Assembly (NCBI GenBank): GCA_013215385.1
Contig: JABSOY010000021.1
Location: forward strand, 25,897 to 89,896
DNA length: 64,000 nucleotides
DNA from: Colwellia sp.
GTDB lineage: Bacteria > Pseudomonadota > Gammaproteobacteria > Enterobacterales > Alteromonadaceae
Direction of reading: 5' to 3'
A program made the position numbers and the translations under genes. Below are positions 35,692 to 45,697 of the stretch, in pieces. Numbering within the stretch: position 1 is the first letter of the stretch; each line of letters opens with the position of its first letter. The notes below the pieces were generated by a model, which was given only the letters and a program-made list of their open reading frames with translations, was not told the DNA's origin and ran no database searches.

Positions 35692-35794
35692 CGGGGCAGC
35701 TTCGCAAGTATTAAAAAACGACAAATTATCTTATTTACTTCGAAATTTAAAGTGTCTAGGCATTTATTATGTAATTATATTTAATTTCATGTTA

Positions 35795-35810
35795 CTGTGT
35801 ATTTATACAG
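35795..35810 (+). promoter_or_regulatory. LexA (SOS) box of dinB
   Basis: CTGTGTATTTATACAG is an exact match to CTGT-N8-ACAG, and its A+T-rich centre is typical. It lies 22 bp before the dinB ATG. Repression by LexA and induction by DNA damage are therefore expected. Confidence 0.88.
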
Positions 35811-35832
35811 TTGATTTATTTTTGGCCTGAAC

Positions 35833-36888
35833 ATGCAACGAAAAATAATACATGTCGACATGGATTGCTTTTATGCCGCTGTCGAAATGCGTGACAATGC
35901 TGAGCTACGTAATGTACCACTTGCTGTTGGTGGGGCGGGCCCGAGAAGTGTATTGTGCACTTGCAATTATCAAGCAAGAAAATTTGGCGTTAAGGCTGCT
36001 ATGCCGGCGAGTAAGGCAATGAAACTATGTCCTGAGTTGGTTATCGTACCGGGAAGAATGCAGGTCTATCAGCAAGTATCAATAAAAATACGGGAAATAT
36101 TTCAACGTTACACCGCTTTAATTGAACCGCTCTCGTTAGATGAAGCTTTTCTTGATGTTACCCACAGCACGCAATTCAATGGTAGTGCAACTTTAATTGC
36201 TAAGCAGATCCGTGATGATATCTGTGCTGAACTAGATCTAACTGCTTCAGCGGGTGTTGCGCCTAATAAATTCTTAGCTAAAATTGCCAGTGATGAAAAC
36301 AAACCCAATGGACAGTGTGTCGTTACTCCTGATAATGTATCAAAATTTGTTGAAAGCTTACCGTTAAAAAAAATACCTGGAATTGGCCCAAAAACTGCTG
36401 AAAAGCTATCAAAACAGGGGTTTATTTCTTGCGCCGATATCCGTGCAAGTTCGGTCGGCTCTTTATTGCCAATCGTGGGCAAGTTTGCTGCGTCGTTATA
36501 TCAACGAAGTTTTGGTATTGACCACCGCGCTTTAGAAACCGACAGAATACGTAAATCACTTGCCATAGAAACTACGTTTGCCTTCGATCTCTCTTGTATT
36601 GATGAATGTGAAGAGGCGGTTGATGATTTATATAAAAAATTATTACGCCGTTTAGATAATCATCAACACCGGGTGATTAACAAACAAGGTATAAAACTTA
36701 AGTTTAATGATTTTACTCAAACTACGGTGGAACAACAAAGCGCATATTGTAATGAAAAGTTATTTAAAACACAGTTACTAAAAGCTATGTTACGCAGCAA
36801 TACTCGAGATATTCGATTAATTGGCTTAACACTGGGGTTTTCTGATGATAAAGCAAAAGATAACACACAGTTATCCTTTGCTTTGTAG
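35833..36888 (+). CDS. dinB: DNA polymerase IV (Y-family translesion polymerase)
   Basis: Pol IV copies past damaged bases with low fidelity. The 351-residue protein has the Y-family motifs V-D-M-D-C-F-Y-A-A-V-E (first catalytic aspartate and steric-gate region) and S-L-D-E-A-F-L-D-V (second acidic pair). Helix-hairpin-helix I-P-G-I-G-P-K-T-A-E-K follows, and then the little-finger domain. A usual C-terminal beta-clamp-binding tail is not obvious but the end Q-L-S-F-A-L is compatible with one. It is SOS-controlled (LexA box). Its stop codon directly abuts the stop codon of the convergent TlpA-like gene, with no base between. Confidence 0.95.
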   Translation: MQRKIIHVDMDCFYAAVEMRDNAELRNVPLAVGGAGPRSVLCTCNYQARKFGVKAAMPASKAMKLCPELVIVPGRMQVYQQVSIKIREIFQRYTALIEPLSLDEAFLDVTHSTQFNGSATLIAKQIRDDICAELDLTASAGVAPNKFLAKIASDENKPNGQCVVTPDNVSKFVESLPLKKIPGIGPKTAEKLSKQGFISCADIRASSVGSLLPIVGKFAASLYQRSFGIDHRALETDRIRKSLAIETTFAFDLSCIDECEEAVDDLYKKLLRRLDNHQHRVINKQGIKLKFNDFTQTTVEQQSAYCNEKLFKTQLLKAMLRSNTRDIRLIGLTLGFSDDKAKDNTQLSFAL

Positions 36889-37386
36889 TCAATTATTGAG
36901 TTTTATTATTTCTTGTACAGCTAAATCTAAACGAGGATCTTCTATATTTGAGCTGGTTGACTTGAAAATAACAACACCCTGTCTATTAATAAAAAAAGTT
37001 GTCGGAGTACCTTTTACGCCATATTGCTCGGCCACTGCATCACCGTTTACCGCGGTAATAAAGTTATAACCACGTTGTTTTATTGAATCTTGCGGCATCG
37101 CCCCTGCATCTTCATTAAAGCTAATCGACACTATTTTAATACCTGTATTTTTATATTTTTCTTCAAGTTCAACTAATTTTGGCTGTAATTTTTTACAATA
37201 GGGACACCAAGTAGCCCAAAAATGTAGAATAACGGGTTGGCCCAGATAATCGGCTAAGGAAATATTTTTACCTGCTTGGGTTTGTAGTTGCCAGTTAGGT
37301 GCTTTATTTTCTGCATGGCCTTGAGCTTCGCCATTTAAGGAAAACAAACTGACTAAAAGTAAAATAATAGATAAAACGATTTTCAT
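36889..37386 (-). CDS. TlpA-like thiol-disulfide oxidoreductase
   Basis: The 165-residue exported thioredoxin-like protein has a signal peptide ending around residue 20, then a TlpA/ResA fold with the active site W-C-P-Y-C (C61, C64) and the cis-proline loop G-T-P-T-T-F near residue 130. Proteins of this type reduce periplasmic disulfides, often for cytochrome maturation. No cytochrome gene is next to it, so the substrate is not known. It converges on dinB with no intergenic base. Confidence 0.86.
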   Translation of the reverse strand: MKIVLSIILLLVSLFSLNGEAQGHAENKAPNWQLQTQAGKNISLADYLGQPVILHFWATWCPYCKKLQPKLVELEEKYKNTGIKIVSISFNEDAGAMPQDSIKQRGYNFITAVNGDAVAEQYGVKGTPTTFFINRQGVVIFKSTSSNIEDPRLDLAVQEIIKLNN

Positions 37387-37480
37387 GAAGTCTCTCTCTG
37401 ATGATTATAAACGTAATACGTTTGATTAATTCAGTAGACCTAGAGTATGAGAAAATACTTTCCCGTTAATAGCAAATAAA

Positions 37481-37507
37481 AAAGCCTATCCGAGATGGAT
37501 AGGCTTT
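37481..37507 (-). terminator. Terminator of the M49-like peptidase gene
   Basis: An 11-bp perfect stem AAAGCCTATCC / GGATAGGCTTT with loop GAGAT. On the minus strand it follows the peptidase stop and is followed by a T run. Confidence 0.85.
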
Positions 37508-37537
37508 CAAGTACTTTCAAAGACGTCTTAAAACAAA

Positions 37538-39190
37538 CTACAGACCTAAAACTTGTTTACCTTGAATAAAGGTAATGTCAACAGGGATGTTAGCCGCTTC
37601 AATACGAGCTAAACTTTCTTTTAAATCAGCTTTAATAATACCACTTTCAGCCACAAGTTTATCTACGCCTTCATAATCGCCATTGCCTTGCAAAGTTAAA
37701 ATTAGCTCTGATAGTGAATCAATAGCAGCAGTCATTTTATCAATGTTAACTGAATATAAACCTGCTGAGTCGCGCGTGAAAGCACCTTGTTCAGCAAAGT
37801 AATTAAAACGTACCATGTTGGCTTTACCGTGCGCCGAACTGGCTCCAAAGCGTACTGAACGGAATATTCCTGCTAAGAAAGTCGTGTAATAATCTTGCAA
37901 ACTACCTTCTTCAATCGCACCTTTAATCAATAGTTGACGGATCATGTAAAGGCCAAGAATATCGGCTTTACCTTCTTCAAGTGCAGAAGCATGTTCTTTT
38001 AAAGACTCACGTACCGTACCTTTATTATTAAGGGTGTTTTTTATACCTAAGCCGTGAGCTACTTCATGGAACATAGTATTAGCAAAAAAAGCAGTGAAGG
38101 TAACATTTTTGCGCTGTTCAGGCACAATTAATGTACTGGCAATGGGCAGCATAATCGCGTCGAATTTTGCTTGCATGGCATTTTTAAGTTGCAAACGACG
38201 TGTGCCTTTTTCTAACTGAACTTGCTCATCGTTAGGTAAGTTAATCGCGATGGTTTTGCTACCCGCATTTGAGTGGCCTGCGTAATATATTACATCATAA
38301 GCGTTAAGATCAGCATCCGAACCAGGAACTTCCTTTTTATAAGATTTTTTAACAGGTAAATCTTTTTGCAATTCAGGCAAGTATGCTACGTACTTAGCTA
38401 GTTTCTTACTCCAAGCTAAGTCCTTAATTAATACGTACGATTCAAAAGCTGCTCGGTAACCGTAGAGTTGATCTTCATAATTCTCTATTGGACCAATAAC
38501 CACATCAATTGGGTTGTTCTTCATATCCATCCAAGCAAAGTCTGACGCTTGAAAGTCATCGTTACGCATAGCGGTTGCACGCATTTTTAAGTAGTTAGCG
38601 AACTCTTTGTCATCTGCCAAGCTTGACGCTTTTTCTAAAATAACCGCAATACGATTAATTTTATCACTGTAAAGTTCGGAATAAGCTACGGTAGTCAACT
38701 GACCATCACTGTTACGTTTAACAACCGAGTACAGGCCTTTATTGTCAGAAAATTCAGTTTGTTCGAATTCTTCTTTAGTTATGTCACTTGGGTAAAATTC
38801 AGCGCCAGGTGCTTTTGCTGCTACGCCGGTTAAAAATGGCTTGTCACCGTCTAATCTGTCCCAAGGACCATAATTGATGCGAGCAAACTTACGTACTTTT
38901 TCATCTTTAATGCTGCTAAGAAAAGTTTCTTTGTCCTGACCAAAAGCCTGCTGCCAGAAAAGTTCATCAATAATGTCTGAAGCTTCGATAAGCAATACAA
39001 TCATTTGTTTTTGATTGTCAGACAAGTGGCTTAAATCAGCAGTAAGTGTTACTGGTTTATAGATATCTAAGCGACTTTTAGCTTCAGCTAGTAAAGTAGG
39101 TGCAGGGCTTTGGGCATCATTATTTTCACCACAAGCACTTAAAAGGCTAGTGGCAATTAAGAGACCCGTAGCTAATTTGGTTAGTTTCAT
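37538..39190 (-). CDS. M49-like (dipeptidyl-peptidase III type) zinc peptidase, lipoprotein
   Basis: A probable zinc aminopeptidase that removes dipeptides. The 550-residue protein has a lipobox L-S-A-C near residue 20, so it is an envelope lipoprotein. The zinc site is H-E-V-A-H (375-379), followed 26 residues later by E-E-G-K-A-D (405-410), the arrangement of the M49 family where the second motif is typically E-E-C-R-A-D or similar. Animal and yeast DPP III have a six-residue H-E-x-x-G-H; the five-residue form seen here is known from some bacterial members such as Caldithrix. F-Y-P-S-D-I-T-K-E-E-F and G-P-W-D-R-L are also M49-like. It is monocistronic and has its own terminator. Confidence 0.8.
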   Translation of the reverse strand: MKLTKLATGLLIATSLLSACGENNDAQSPAPTLLAEAKSRLDIYKPVTLTADLSHLSDNQKQMIVLLIEASDIIDELFWQQAFGQDKETFLSSIKDEKVRKFARINYGPWDRLDGDKPFLTGVAAKAPGAEFYPSDITKEEFEQTEFSDNKGLYSVVKRNSDGQLTTVAYSELYSDKINRIAVILEKASSLADDKEFANYLKMRATAMRNDDFQASDFAWMDMKNNPIDVVIGPIENYEDQLYGYRAAFESYVLIKDLAWSKKLAKYVAYLPELQKDLPVKKSYKKEVPGSDADLNAYDVIYYAGHSNAGSKTIAINLPNDEQVQLEKGTRRLQLKNAMQAKFDAIMLPIASTLIVPEQRKNVTFTAFFANTMFHEVAHGLGIKNTLNNKGTVRESLKEHASALEEGKADILGLYMIRQLLIKGAIEEGSLQDYYTTFLAGIFRSVRFGASSAHGKANMVRFNYFAEQGAFTRDSAGLYSVNIDKMTAAIDSLSELILTLQGNGDYEGVDKLVAESGIIKADLKESLARIEAANIPVDITFIQGKQVLGL

Positions 39191-39350
39191 GTTTATTCTC
39201 GCGTTATTTTTATTTGTTTATCAGGAGATTTTTTTACAACGTCAGAGACTATCAAAAATCGCAGAATGCGCAAGATTTTACTTGATAAAGATTGGTAACA
39301 ATAAAGGAAAGTTATTCGACTTAAAGGGAGGGTAACTAAATATTAGATAA

Positions 39351-39378
39351 AAAAAAACCAGCATAAGCTGGTTTTTTT
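39351..39378 (-). terminator. Terminator of rpsT
   Basis: A 12-bp stem AAAAAAACCAGC / GCTGGTTTTTTT with loop ATAA, just past the rpsT stop on the minus strand. A and T runs on either side let it act on both strands. Confidence 0.85.
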
Positions 39379-39394
39379 AATTCAATAACAAAAA

Positions 39395-39655
39395 TTAAAG
39401 CGCTTTAATAGCAGCATTAAAACGGCTCTTACTACGAGCAGCTTTATTTTTGTGAACAAGACCTTTAGTTGCAAAACGATCTAAAATCGGTTGTGCTGCA
39501 GCAAATTCTTTAGTTGCTGTATCTTTGTCACCAGCTTCAATTGCAGCGATTACTTTTTTAAATAAAGTGCGCATCATTGAACGACGACTTGCATTATGTT
39601 GACGGCGTTTTTCTGATTGAACCGCACGTTTCTTCGCCTGCTTTGAATTAGCCAA
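39395..39655 (-). CDS. rpsT: 30S ribosomal protein S20
   Basis: S20 binds 16S rRNA early in 30S assembly. The 86-residue, Lys/Arg/Ala-rich protein starts [10 protein letters not shown] and ends with the helix [10 protein letters not shown], as in all S20 proteins. It diverges from murJ across 291 bp. Divergence of rpsT from murJ-ribF-ileS-lspA-fkpB-ispH is the usual gammaproteobacterial arrangement. Confidence 0.97.
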   Translation of the reverse strand: MANSKQAKKRAVQSEKRRQHNASRRSMMRTLFKKVIAAIEAGDKDTATKEFAAAQPILDRFATKGLVHKNKAARSKSRFNAAIKAL

Positions 39656-39946
39656 GGTGAACTCCTAAAATATGATTGTATATAGCCTAAATTTAAGGCG
39701 AGGAATATGCCCTTTTTAAGCTCGATTGTCAAACCTTTTAACGGTTTAATTTACCCAATAACTGTGAATATATCACTTTATGAAAATTATCACTAAAAGA
39801 TACCAAATAATGTCGCTATTTTACCTGTTATTTTTCTATTTTTAAATAGAATAAAAACTTCTTTGTATTTTCTTGTTTATCATCATAAAAAAGTCACATA
39901 ATATTAGCGTCTTTAATCTTATGTTTTTGTGTATCGGAGCCTTTAA

Positions 39947-41521
39947 TTGAGTAAAAAGTTAATAAAATCAAGTCTAATTGTCAGTTTTATGACATTAGTC
40001 TCTCGTGTGCTCGGTTTAGTTCGCGATGTGGTCACGGCTAATATACTTGGTGCTGGCTTGGCGGCAGATGTATTTTTCTTCGCGAGTAAGATCCCAAGCT
40101 TTTTTAGAAAACTGTTTGCTGAAGGGGCTTTTGCACAAGCTTTTGTACCGGTACTGAGTGAATATCATACCAAAGACGAGCAAGAGGGGACTTCAGTAAA
40201 TGAAGGCGAAACCCGAAAGCTCATCGCACAAGTATCAGGTACTTTAGGTGTGATCATTACCCTAGTGACGCTCTTTGGTATGATCGCTTCCCCCTTGTTT
40301 GTTATGTTATTTGGTTTTGGTTGGTTTGTTGACTGGCTTAACGATGGACCGAAAGCAGAGCAGTTTGAATTAGCGTCATCATTACTTAAAATTACTTTTC
40401 CCTATTTATGGTTTGTCAGTTTTACTGCACTTGCTGGCGCTATTTTAAATACCTTTGGAAAATTCGCCGTATCTTCTTTTACGCCTGTTTTACTGAATGT
40501 TTGTATTATTGCTTGTGCGATATATTTATCACCGTTATTTGATAACCCAGCTTTTGCATTAGCGTGGGGAGTGTTCATTGGTGGGCTTGCGCAGTTTTTA
40601 TTCCAAATTCCATTTTTGATTAAAGCCGGTGTTTTTGTTAAGCCGCAATGGGCTTGGCATTCAAAAGGGGTGAAAAAAATTCGTAAGCTAATTTTACCTG
40701 CTTTATTTGGTGTCTCGGTTACACAAATCAATTTATTACTTGATACCGTCATAGCCACTATTTTAGTTACCGGTTCTATTAGTTTTCTTTACTACGCTAA
40801 CCGTTTATTGGAATTCCCCTTAGGTTTATTTGGCATTGGTATTGCCACGGTTATCCTGCCAAGCTTGGCAAAACTTCATACCAAGAAAAACAAGCAAGAA
40901 TTTAGCGATACGATCACTTGGGGATTAAAAATTGTTTCTTTATTTGGCTGGCCGGCACTGGCTGGATTAATGGTACTTGCTCAGCCAATTATCTTAATTT
41001 TATTTATGCGTGGTGAGTTTTCACAAGATATGGTGTTACAGGTCTCTTATGCCTTATTTGCTTATCTGTCAGGTTTAATTAGTTTTATGTTTATTAAAAT
41101 ATTCGCACCTGCCTACTACGCAAGGCAAGATACTAAAACGCCGGTCAAAATAGGTATTAAGGCGATGGTTGCTAATATGGTTTTTAATCTGATGCTGGCA
41201 CCATTTTTTGGTTATGTGGGGTTAGCTATGGCTACGGCAATGTCGGCGACGTTAAATGCATTAATGCTTTACCATGGTTTGAAAACCAACAATATCTATG
41301 TCTTGTCAAAAGCTACGTGGTGGTTTTTTGCTCGTTTAATATTTTCTGCAGGTGTTATGGCTTTTGTGGTTTATCAGTTATCGCCGGCATTCGATGTGTG
41401 GCTGGCAATGACAACTGCTATGCAGATTCAGCAGTTAGTTATTTGTATTAGTCTTGGTATGTTGAGCTACTTTATTTCTATCGCCGCTTTAGGGATACGG
41501 GTGAAAGATTTTAAAGTGTAG
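39947..41521 (+). CDS. murJ: Lipid II flippase MurJ
   Basis: Flips the lipid-linked peptidoglycan precursor across the inner membrane. The 524-residue protein has 14 expected helices and the MurJ start S-L-I-V-S-F-M-T-L-V-S-R-V-L-G-L-V-R-D. The A-G-A-I-L-N-T-F-G-K-F segment is also typical of the family. Initiation is at a TTG codon, supported by GGAG at 39936-39939, seven bases before it; there is no suitable ATG nearby in frame. Confidence 0.94.
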   Translation: MSKKLIKSSLIVSFMTLVSRVLGLVRDVVTANILGAGLAADVFFFASKIPSFFRKLFAEGAFAQAFVPVLSEYHTKDEQEGTSVNEGETRKLIAQVSGTLGVIITLVTLFGMIASPLFVMLFGFGWFVDWLNDGPKAEQFELASSLLKITFPYLWFVSFTALAGAILNTFGKFAVSSFTPVLLNVCIIACAIYLSPLFDNPAFALAWGVFIGGLAQFLFQIPFLIKAGVFVKPQWAWHSKGVKKIRKLILPALFGVSVTQINLLLDTVIATILVTGSISFLYYANRLLEFPLGLFGIGIATVILPSLAKLHTKKNKQEFSDTITWGLKIVSLFGWPALAGLMVLAQPIILILFMRGEFSQDMVLQVSYALFAYLSGLISFMFIKIFAPAYYARQDTKTPVKIGIKAMVANMVFNLMLAPFFGYVGLAMATAMSATLNALMLYHGLKTNNIYVLSKATWWFFARLIFSAGVMAFVVYQLSPAFDVWLAMTTAMQIQQLVICISLGMLSYFISIAALGIRVKDFKV

Positions 41522-41658
41522 TCCTGAGCAAAAAAAAACTAATGAAATTGTGTTCAAGTGCTGATTCTTAAGCCTGAGTGAGATATAATTCGTCGGTTTT
41601 TATTCTTTAATGACACACTTGTGAAGTAATGTTGGTCAAATTTGGGTTTTTTAATTAG

Positions 41659-42585
41659 ATGCAGTTAATACGCGGTATCCACAATATTCAAGCTGAAGAT
41701 CATGGCTGTGTGTTGACCATAGGCAATTTTGATGGTGTCCATTTGGGGCATGCTAGGGTGATTAACGCCTTAATTAAAAAAGCTAAAGCGTTAAAATGTA
41801 CGCCTACTGTGATGATTTTTGAGCCGCAACCACAAGAATTATTTTCACCACAAACGGCGCCTGCAAGATTAACGCGTTTAAGAGATAAATATTTTTTACT
41901 TAAACAACTTGGCGTGCAACGATTAATCTGTGTTAATTTTCATCGTGAATTTGCCAATAAAAACGCACAAGAATTTATTGAAGGATTATTAGTAAAACAA
42001 TTAGGTATTAAACATTTAATTATCGGTGACGATTTTCGTTTCGGAAAAAATCGTATCGGTGATTTTACTTTACTTAAACAAGCTGGTGACCAGTTTAATT
42101 TTTCTGTTTCTGACACCGCAAGTTTTAAACTTGAAGATTGTCGTATTAGCAGCACTCAGATACGTAATGCATTGGTACACGATAAATTAGATGATGTAGA
42201 AAAAATGCTTGGCCGGGCTTATTCGATTATTGGCCGAGTTTTTCATGGTGATAAACGCGGTCGACAGTTAGGTTTTCCAACGGCAAATGTTTTACTGAAA
42301 AGACGTGTATCGCCTATTTCAGGTGTTTATGTCGTTAAAGTCAATACGATAGATAGCCGCTTTTATGGTGTGGCTAATATAGGTTCAAGGCCGACTGTTT
42401 CAGGTGTCAGGCAGCAGCTAGAAGTACATATCTTTAACTTTAATGCTGACCTATATGGACAAACCATTGAAGTGGTGATGTTGAAAAAGCTAAGAAATGA
42501 AATAAAATTTTCATCTATTGATGAATTAACAAAGCAAATAACACAAGATAGCGAGCAAGCAAAAACTTTCGTTCAAAGCTTGTAA
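41659..42585 (+). CDS. ribF: Bifunctional riboflavin kinase / FAD synthetase
   Basis: Makes FMN and then FAD from riboflavin. The 308-residue protein has an N-terminal adenylyltransferase domain with the nucleotidyl motif G-N-F-D-G-V-H-L-G-H (about 22-31), I-S-S-T-Q-I-R, and a C-terminal kinase domain beginning G-R-V-F-H-G-D-K-R-G-R-Q-L-G-F-P-T-A-N. Its products also feed the flavin-rich Na+-NQR in this window. Located between murJ and ileS as in E. coli. No FMN riboswitch is expected or seen. Confidence 0.96.
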   Translation: MQLIRGIHNIQAEDHGCVLTIGNFDGVHLGHARVINALIKKAKALKCTPTVMIFEPQPQELFSPQTAPARLTRLRDKYFLLKQLGVQRLICVNFHREFANKNAQEFIEGLLVKQLGIKHLIIGDDFRFGKNRIGDFTLLKQAGDQFNFSVSDTASFKLEDCRISSTQIRNALVHDKLDDVEKMLGRAYSIIGRVFHGDKRGRQLGFPTANVLLKRRVSPISGVYVVKVNTIDSRFYGVANIGSRPTVSGVRQQLEVHIFNFNADLYGQTIEVVMLKKLRNEIKFSSIDELTKQITQDSEQAKTFVQSL

Positions 42586-42601
42586 GTCGACAAATACGTG
42601 A

Positions 42602-42648
42602 GTTAATAATAAAGATAATAAAATTGAAGTATTGGTTTTATTATTAAC
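42602..42648. repeat. AT-rich inverted repeat in the ribF-ileS gap
   Basis: A perfect 12-bp inverted repeat GTTAATAATAAA / TTTATTATTAAC (42602-42613 and 42637-42648) around a 23-base loop. No T run follows, so it is not a normal terminator. Confidence 0.6.
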
Positions 42649-42700
42649 TTATCAGAGGCTAACCAATAGTTAGCGAATATAACAACGGATAATGATTTAA

Positions 42701-45538
42701 ATGAGTGAATATAAACAAACCCTAAATTTGCCAGCTACTTCTTTCGCGATGAAAGGTAACATGGCAAACCGTGAACCTAACATGCTAAAAGAATGGGCAG
42801 AAAAAGATTTATACGGCCAAATTCGCGCAGCTAAAAAAGGTAAGAAATCATTTATTTTGCACGACGGCCCTCCGTATGCAAATGGTGATATTCATTTAGG
42901 TCACTCAGTTAATAAAATTCTTAAAGATATTATTGTTAAGTCAAAAACCTTATCAGACTTTAACGCACCGTTCGTTCCCGGTTGGGATTGTCACGGTTTA
43001 CCGATTGAATTAATGGTTGAGAAAAAAATAGGTAAACCAGGCCATAAGGTTTCAGCGAGTGTTTTTCGCGAAAAATGTCGTGAATATGCAGCGAAGCAAG
43101 TCATTGGTCAACGTGAAGATTTCAAACGTTTAGGGATTTTTGCTGATTGGGAAAAACCCTACCTAACCATGGATTTTGCTACTGAAGCTAATATCATCCG
43201 CTCTTTAGGTAAAATTGCTGAGAACGGTCATTTACACCAAGGTTTTAAACCTGTGCATTGGTGTACAGATTGTGGCTCTTCTTTGGCAGAAGCTGAAGTG
43301 GAATACAAAGATAAACAATCTCCTGCAATCGATGTTAAATTTACCGTTGTCGATCAAAGTGTTGCAGATAAATTCGATCATCCGGAAAATCATGAAGGCG
43401 AAGGCGAACTTTCAGTGGTTATCTGGACAACAACGCCTTGGACACTACCCGCTAACCGCGCTGTTTCTGTTCATGCTGAGGTTGAATATAGCTTAGTGCA
43501 ATGTGATACAGAGCAGGGCAAGCAACGTTTAATTATCGCCTCAGATTTAGTGACAAGTTGTATGGACCGTTTTGGTATTGATAAATACCACGCGTTAGGT
43601 TTTTGTAAAGGTGCTGAATTAGATTTAGTACAGCTTAAACACCCATTTTATGATTTTACTGTACCAATGATTTTAGGTGAACATGTTACTACCGACTCTG
43701 GTACTGGCTGTGTTCATACGGCTCCTGGTCATGGTGTTGAAGATTTCGTGGTTGGTAAAATATACGACCTAGAAGTAGCAAACCCAGTGGGTGCCAATGG
43801 TGTTTATTTAGAAGATACGCCACTCTTTGCTGGTCAGCATGTTTTTAAAGCCAATGCGAATGTGGTTGAAACGTTGAAAGAGCATGGCACCTTGGTACAT
43901 CATCATGCGATAGAGCATTCTTACCCACATTGTTGGCGCCACAAAACACCATTAATTTTCCGTGCAACACCACAATGGTTTATCAGCATGGACAAAAAAG
44001 GTTTACGTCAAGACTCCTTAAGCGAAATTGGAAAAACACAATGGATCCCTGATTGGGGTCAACGTCGTATTGAACTAATGGTTGAAGGTCGTCCTGATTG
44101 GTGTATTTCACGTCAACGTACGTGGGGCGTACCAATGGCATTGTTTATTCATCAAGACACGGGGGCTTTGCATCCACGCAGCATCGAGCTGATTGAAACA
44201 GTTGCTAAACGTGTTGAAAAAAGCGGCATTCAAGCATGGTTTGATTTAGACGCAGCCGAACTTATTGGTGATGACGCTAAAGAATACATCAAAGTACCAG
44301 ATACTTTAGATGTATGGTTCGACTCTGGCACAACGCATGCCTCTGTTATCGCTGCCCGTGAAGAATTCGATGGCATCGCAGATTTATATCTTGAAGGTTC
44401 AGATCAACATCGTGGTTGGTTTATGTCGTCAATGATTTCATCGGTAGCGATGAATGGTAAAGCGCCATACAAACAAGTATTAACTCATGGTTTTACCGTT
44501 GATACTAATGGTCACAAAATGTCTAAATCATTAGGCAATGTGATCACGCCCAAAGAAATCACCAATAAATTAGGTGCTGATATTTTACGTTTATGGGTAG
44601 CTTCGGTTAACTATACGCAAGAAATCACCGTTTCTGATGAGATATTCAAACGCCAAGCTGATGCTTATCGCCGTATTCGTAATACATCACGCTTTTTATT
44701 ATCAAACCTAAATGGCTTTGATCCAAAAACTGATTCAGTAGCTTTTGACGATATGGTGGCACTTGATCGTTGGGCTGTTGATAAAGCAGCAGAATTACAA
44801 AAAGAAATCGTTAACGCTTACGATGAATATGAATTTAGTACGGTTGTTCATAAGCTGATGAATTTTTGTACGACAGAACTTGGTGGCTTTTATTTAGATA
44901 TTATTAAAGACCGTCAATATACTGCGAAAGACGACAGTACAGCTCGTCGCTCTTGTCAAACGGCAATGTATTTAATTGCTGAAGCCATGACACGTTGGAT
45001 GGCGCCAATTTTATCGTTCACCGCACAAGAAATTTGGCAAGCTCTACCGACTCCATCTGGTGAGACTCGCGACGAATTTGTTTTTACTGGTGTATGGTTT
45101 GACGGTTTACCAAAAGTACAAACAACCAGTTTATTAAACAATGACTACTGGAATGAGATTTTACTTGTTCGTACTGAAGTAAACAAAGCCCTAGAAAATG
45201 CCCGTAAAGAAAAGCAAGTTGGTAAAGCACTTGAAGCGGCGGTTACTTTATATGCTACCGCTAATTTGGCCGAAAAATTACAGCAATTAGGTGAAGAACT
45301 TCGTTTTGTTTTAATTACCTCTATTGCAACCATTGAAGTTGTTGAAAGTAATCCTGAAGGCGCATTAGCTACTGAACTAGAAGGGTTATGGTTAAAGGTT
45401 GAAGCTGCAGCGGGTACGAAGTGTGAGCGTTGTTGGCATGTAACCGAAGATATTGGCCAAGATGAAAAGCATCCAGCACTTTGTGGACGCTGTATTACTA
45501 ATATCGAAGGCCAAGGCGAGACTCGTCAATTCGCCTAA
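42701..45538 (+). CDS. ileS: Isoleucyl-tRNA synthetase
   Basis: Charges tRNA-Ile. The 945-residue class I enzyme has the H-L-G-H signature (65-68), [12 protein letters not shown] in the editing domain that clears Val-tRNA, the K-M-S-K-S loop, and a C-terminal zinc finger with C-E-R-C and C-G-R-C. Length equals other IleS1 proteins. It is located upstream of lspA, its conserved neighbour. Confidence 0.97.
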   Translation: MSEYKQTLNLPATSFAMKGNMANREPNMLKEWAEKDLYGQIRAAKKGKKSFILHDGPPYANGDIHLGHSVNKILKDIIVKSKTLSDFNAPFVPGWDCHGLPIELMVEKKIGKPGHKVSASVFREKCREYAAKQVIGQREDFKRLGIFADWEKPYLTMDFATEANIIRSLGKIAENGHLHQGFKPVHWCTDCGSSLAEAEVEYKDKQSPAIDVKFTVVDQSVADKFDHPENHEGEGELSVVIWTTTPWTLPANRAVSVHAEVEYSLVQCDTEQGKQRLIIASDLVTSCMDRFGIDKYHALGFCKGAELDLVQLKHPFYDFTVPMILGEHVTTDSGTGCVHTAPGHGVEDFVVGKIYDLEVANPVGANGVYLEDTPLFAGQHVFKANANVVETLKEHGTLVHHHAIEHSYPHCWRHKTPLIFRATPQWFISMDKKGLRQDSLSEIGKTQWIPDWGQRRIELMVEGRPDWCISRQRTWGVPMALFIHQDTGALHPRSIELIETVAKRVEKSGIQAWFDLDAAELIGDDAKEYIKVPDTLDVWFDSGTTHASVIAAREEFDGIADLYLEGSDQHRGWFMSSMISSVAMNGKAPYKQVLTHGFTVDTNGHKMSKSLGNVITPKEITNKLGADILRLWVASVNYTQEITVSDEIFKRQADAYRRIRNTSRFLLSNLNGFDPKTDSVAFDDMVALDRWAVDKAAELQKEIVNAYDEYEFSTVVHKLMNFCTTELGGFYLDIIKDRQYTAKDDSTARRSCQTAMYLIAEAMTRWMAPILSFTAQEIWQALPTPSGETRDEFVFTGVWFDGLPKVQTTSLLNNDYWNEILLVRTEVNKALENARKEKQVGKALEAAVTLYATANLAEKLQQLGEELRFVLITSIATIEVVESNPEGALATELEGLWLKVEAAAGTKCERCWHVTEDIGQDEKHPALCGRCITNIEGQGETRQFA

Positions 45539-45580
45539 ATGTTTCAAAATATCTTTGCTACTTCATTCTATAGCTGCATC

Positions 45581-45617
45581 GAAAGTACTCACCTAGTGAA
45601 CTAGGCTGCGTACTTTC
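45581..45617. repeat. 37-bp nested hairpin, ileS-lspA gap
   Basis: Outer stem of 8 perfect pairs (GAAAGTAC / GTACTTTC), internal loop TCA opposite CTGC, inner stem of 5 (CCTAG / CTAGG), loop TGAA. Same geometry as 32742-32778. It lies 42 bp after ileS and is transcribed within the operon, since lspA follows. Confidence 0.78.
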
Positions 45618-45697
45618 TCTTTGCTCTAGAGTGTATTAGCGTTGATATTGTGAACATTCTAGTTATCTTATTCTTTAAATATAGAAAAATCATAAAT

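Noticed and set aside
42586..42700. T-box or other riboswitch before ileS
   Set aside because: The gap is too short for a T-box, has no specifier or T-box sequence, and T-box control of ileS is not expected in this group.
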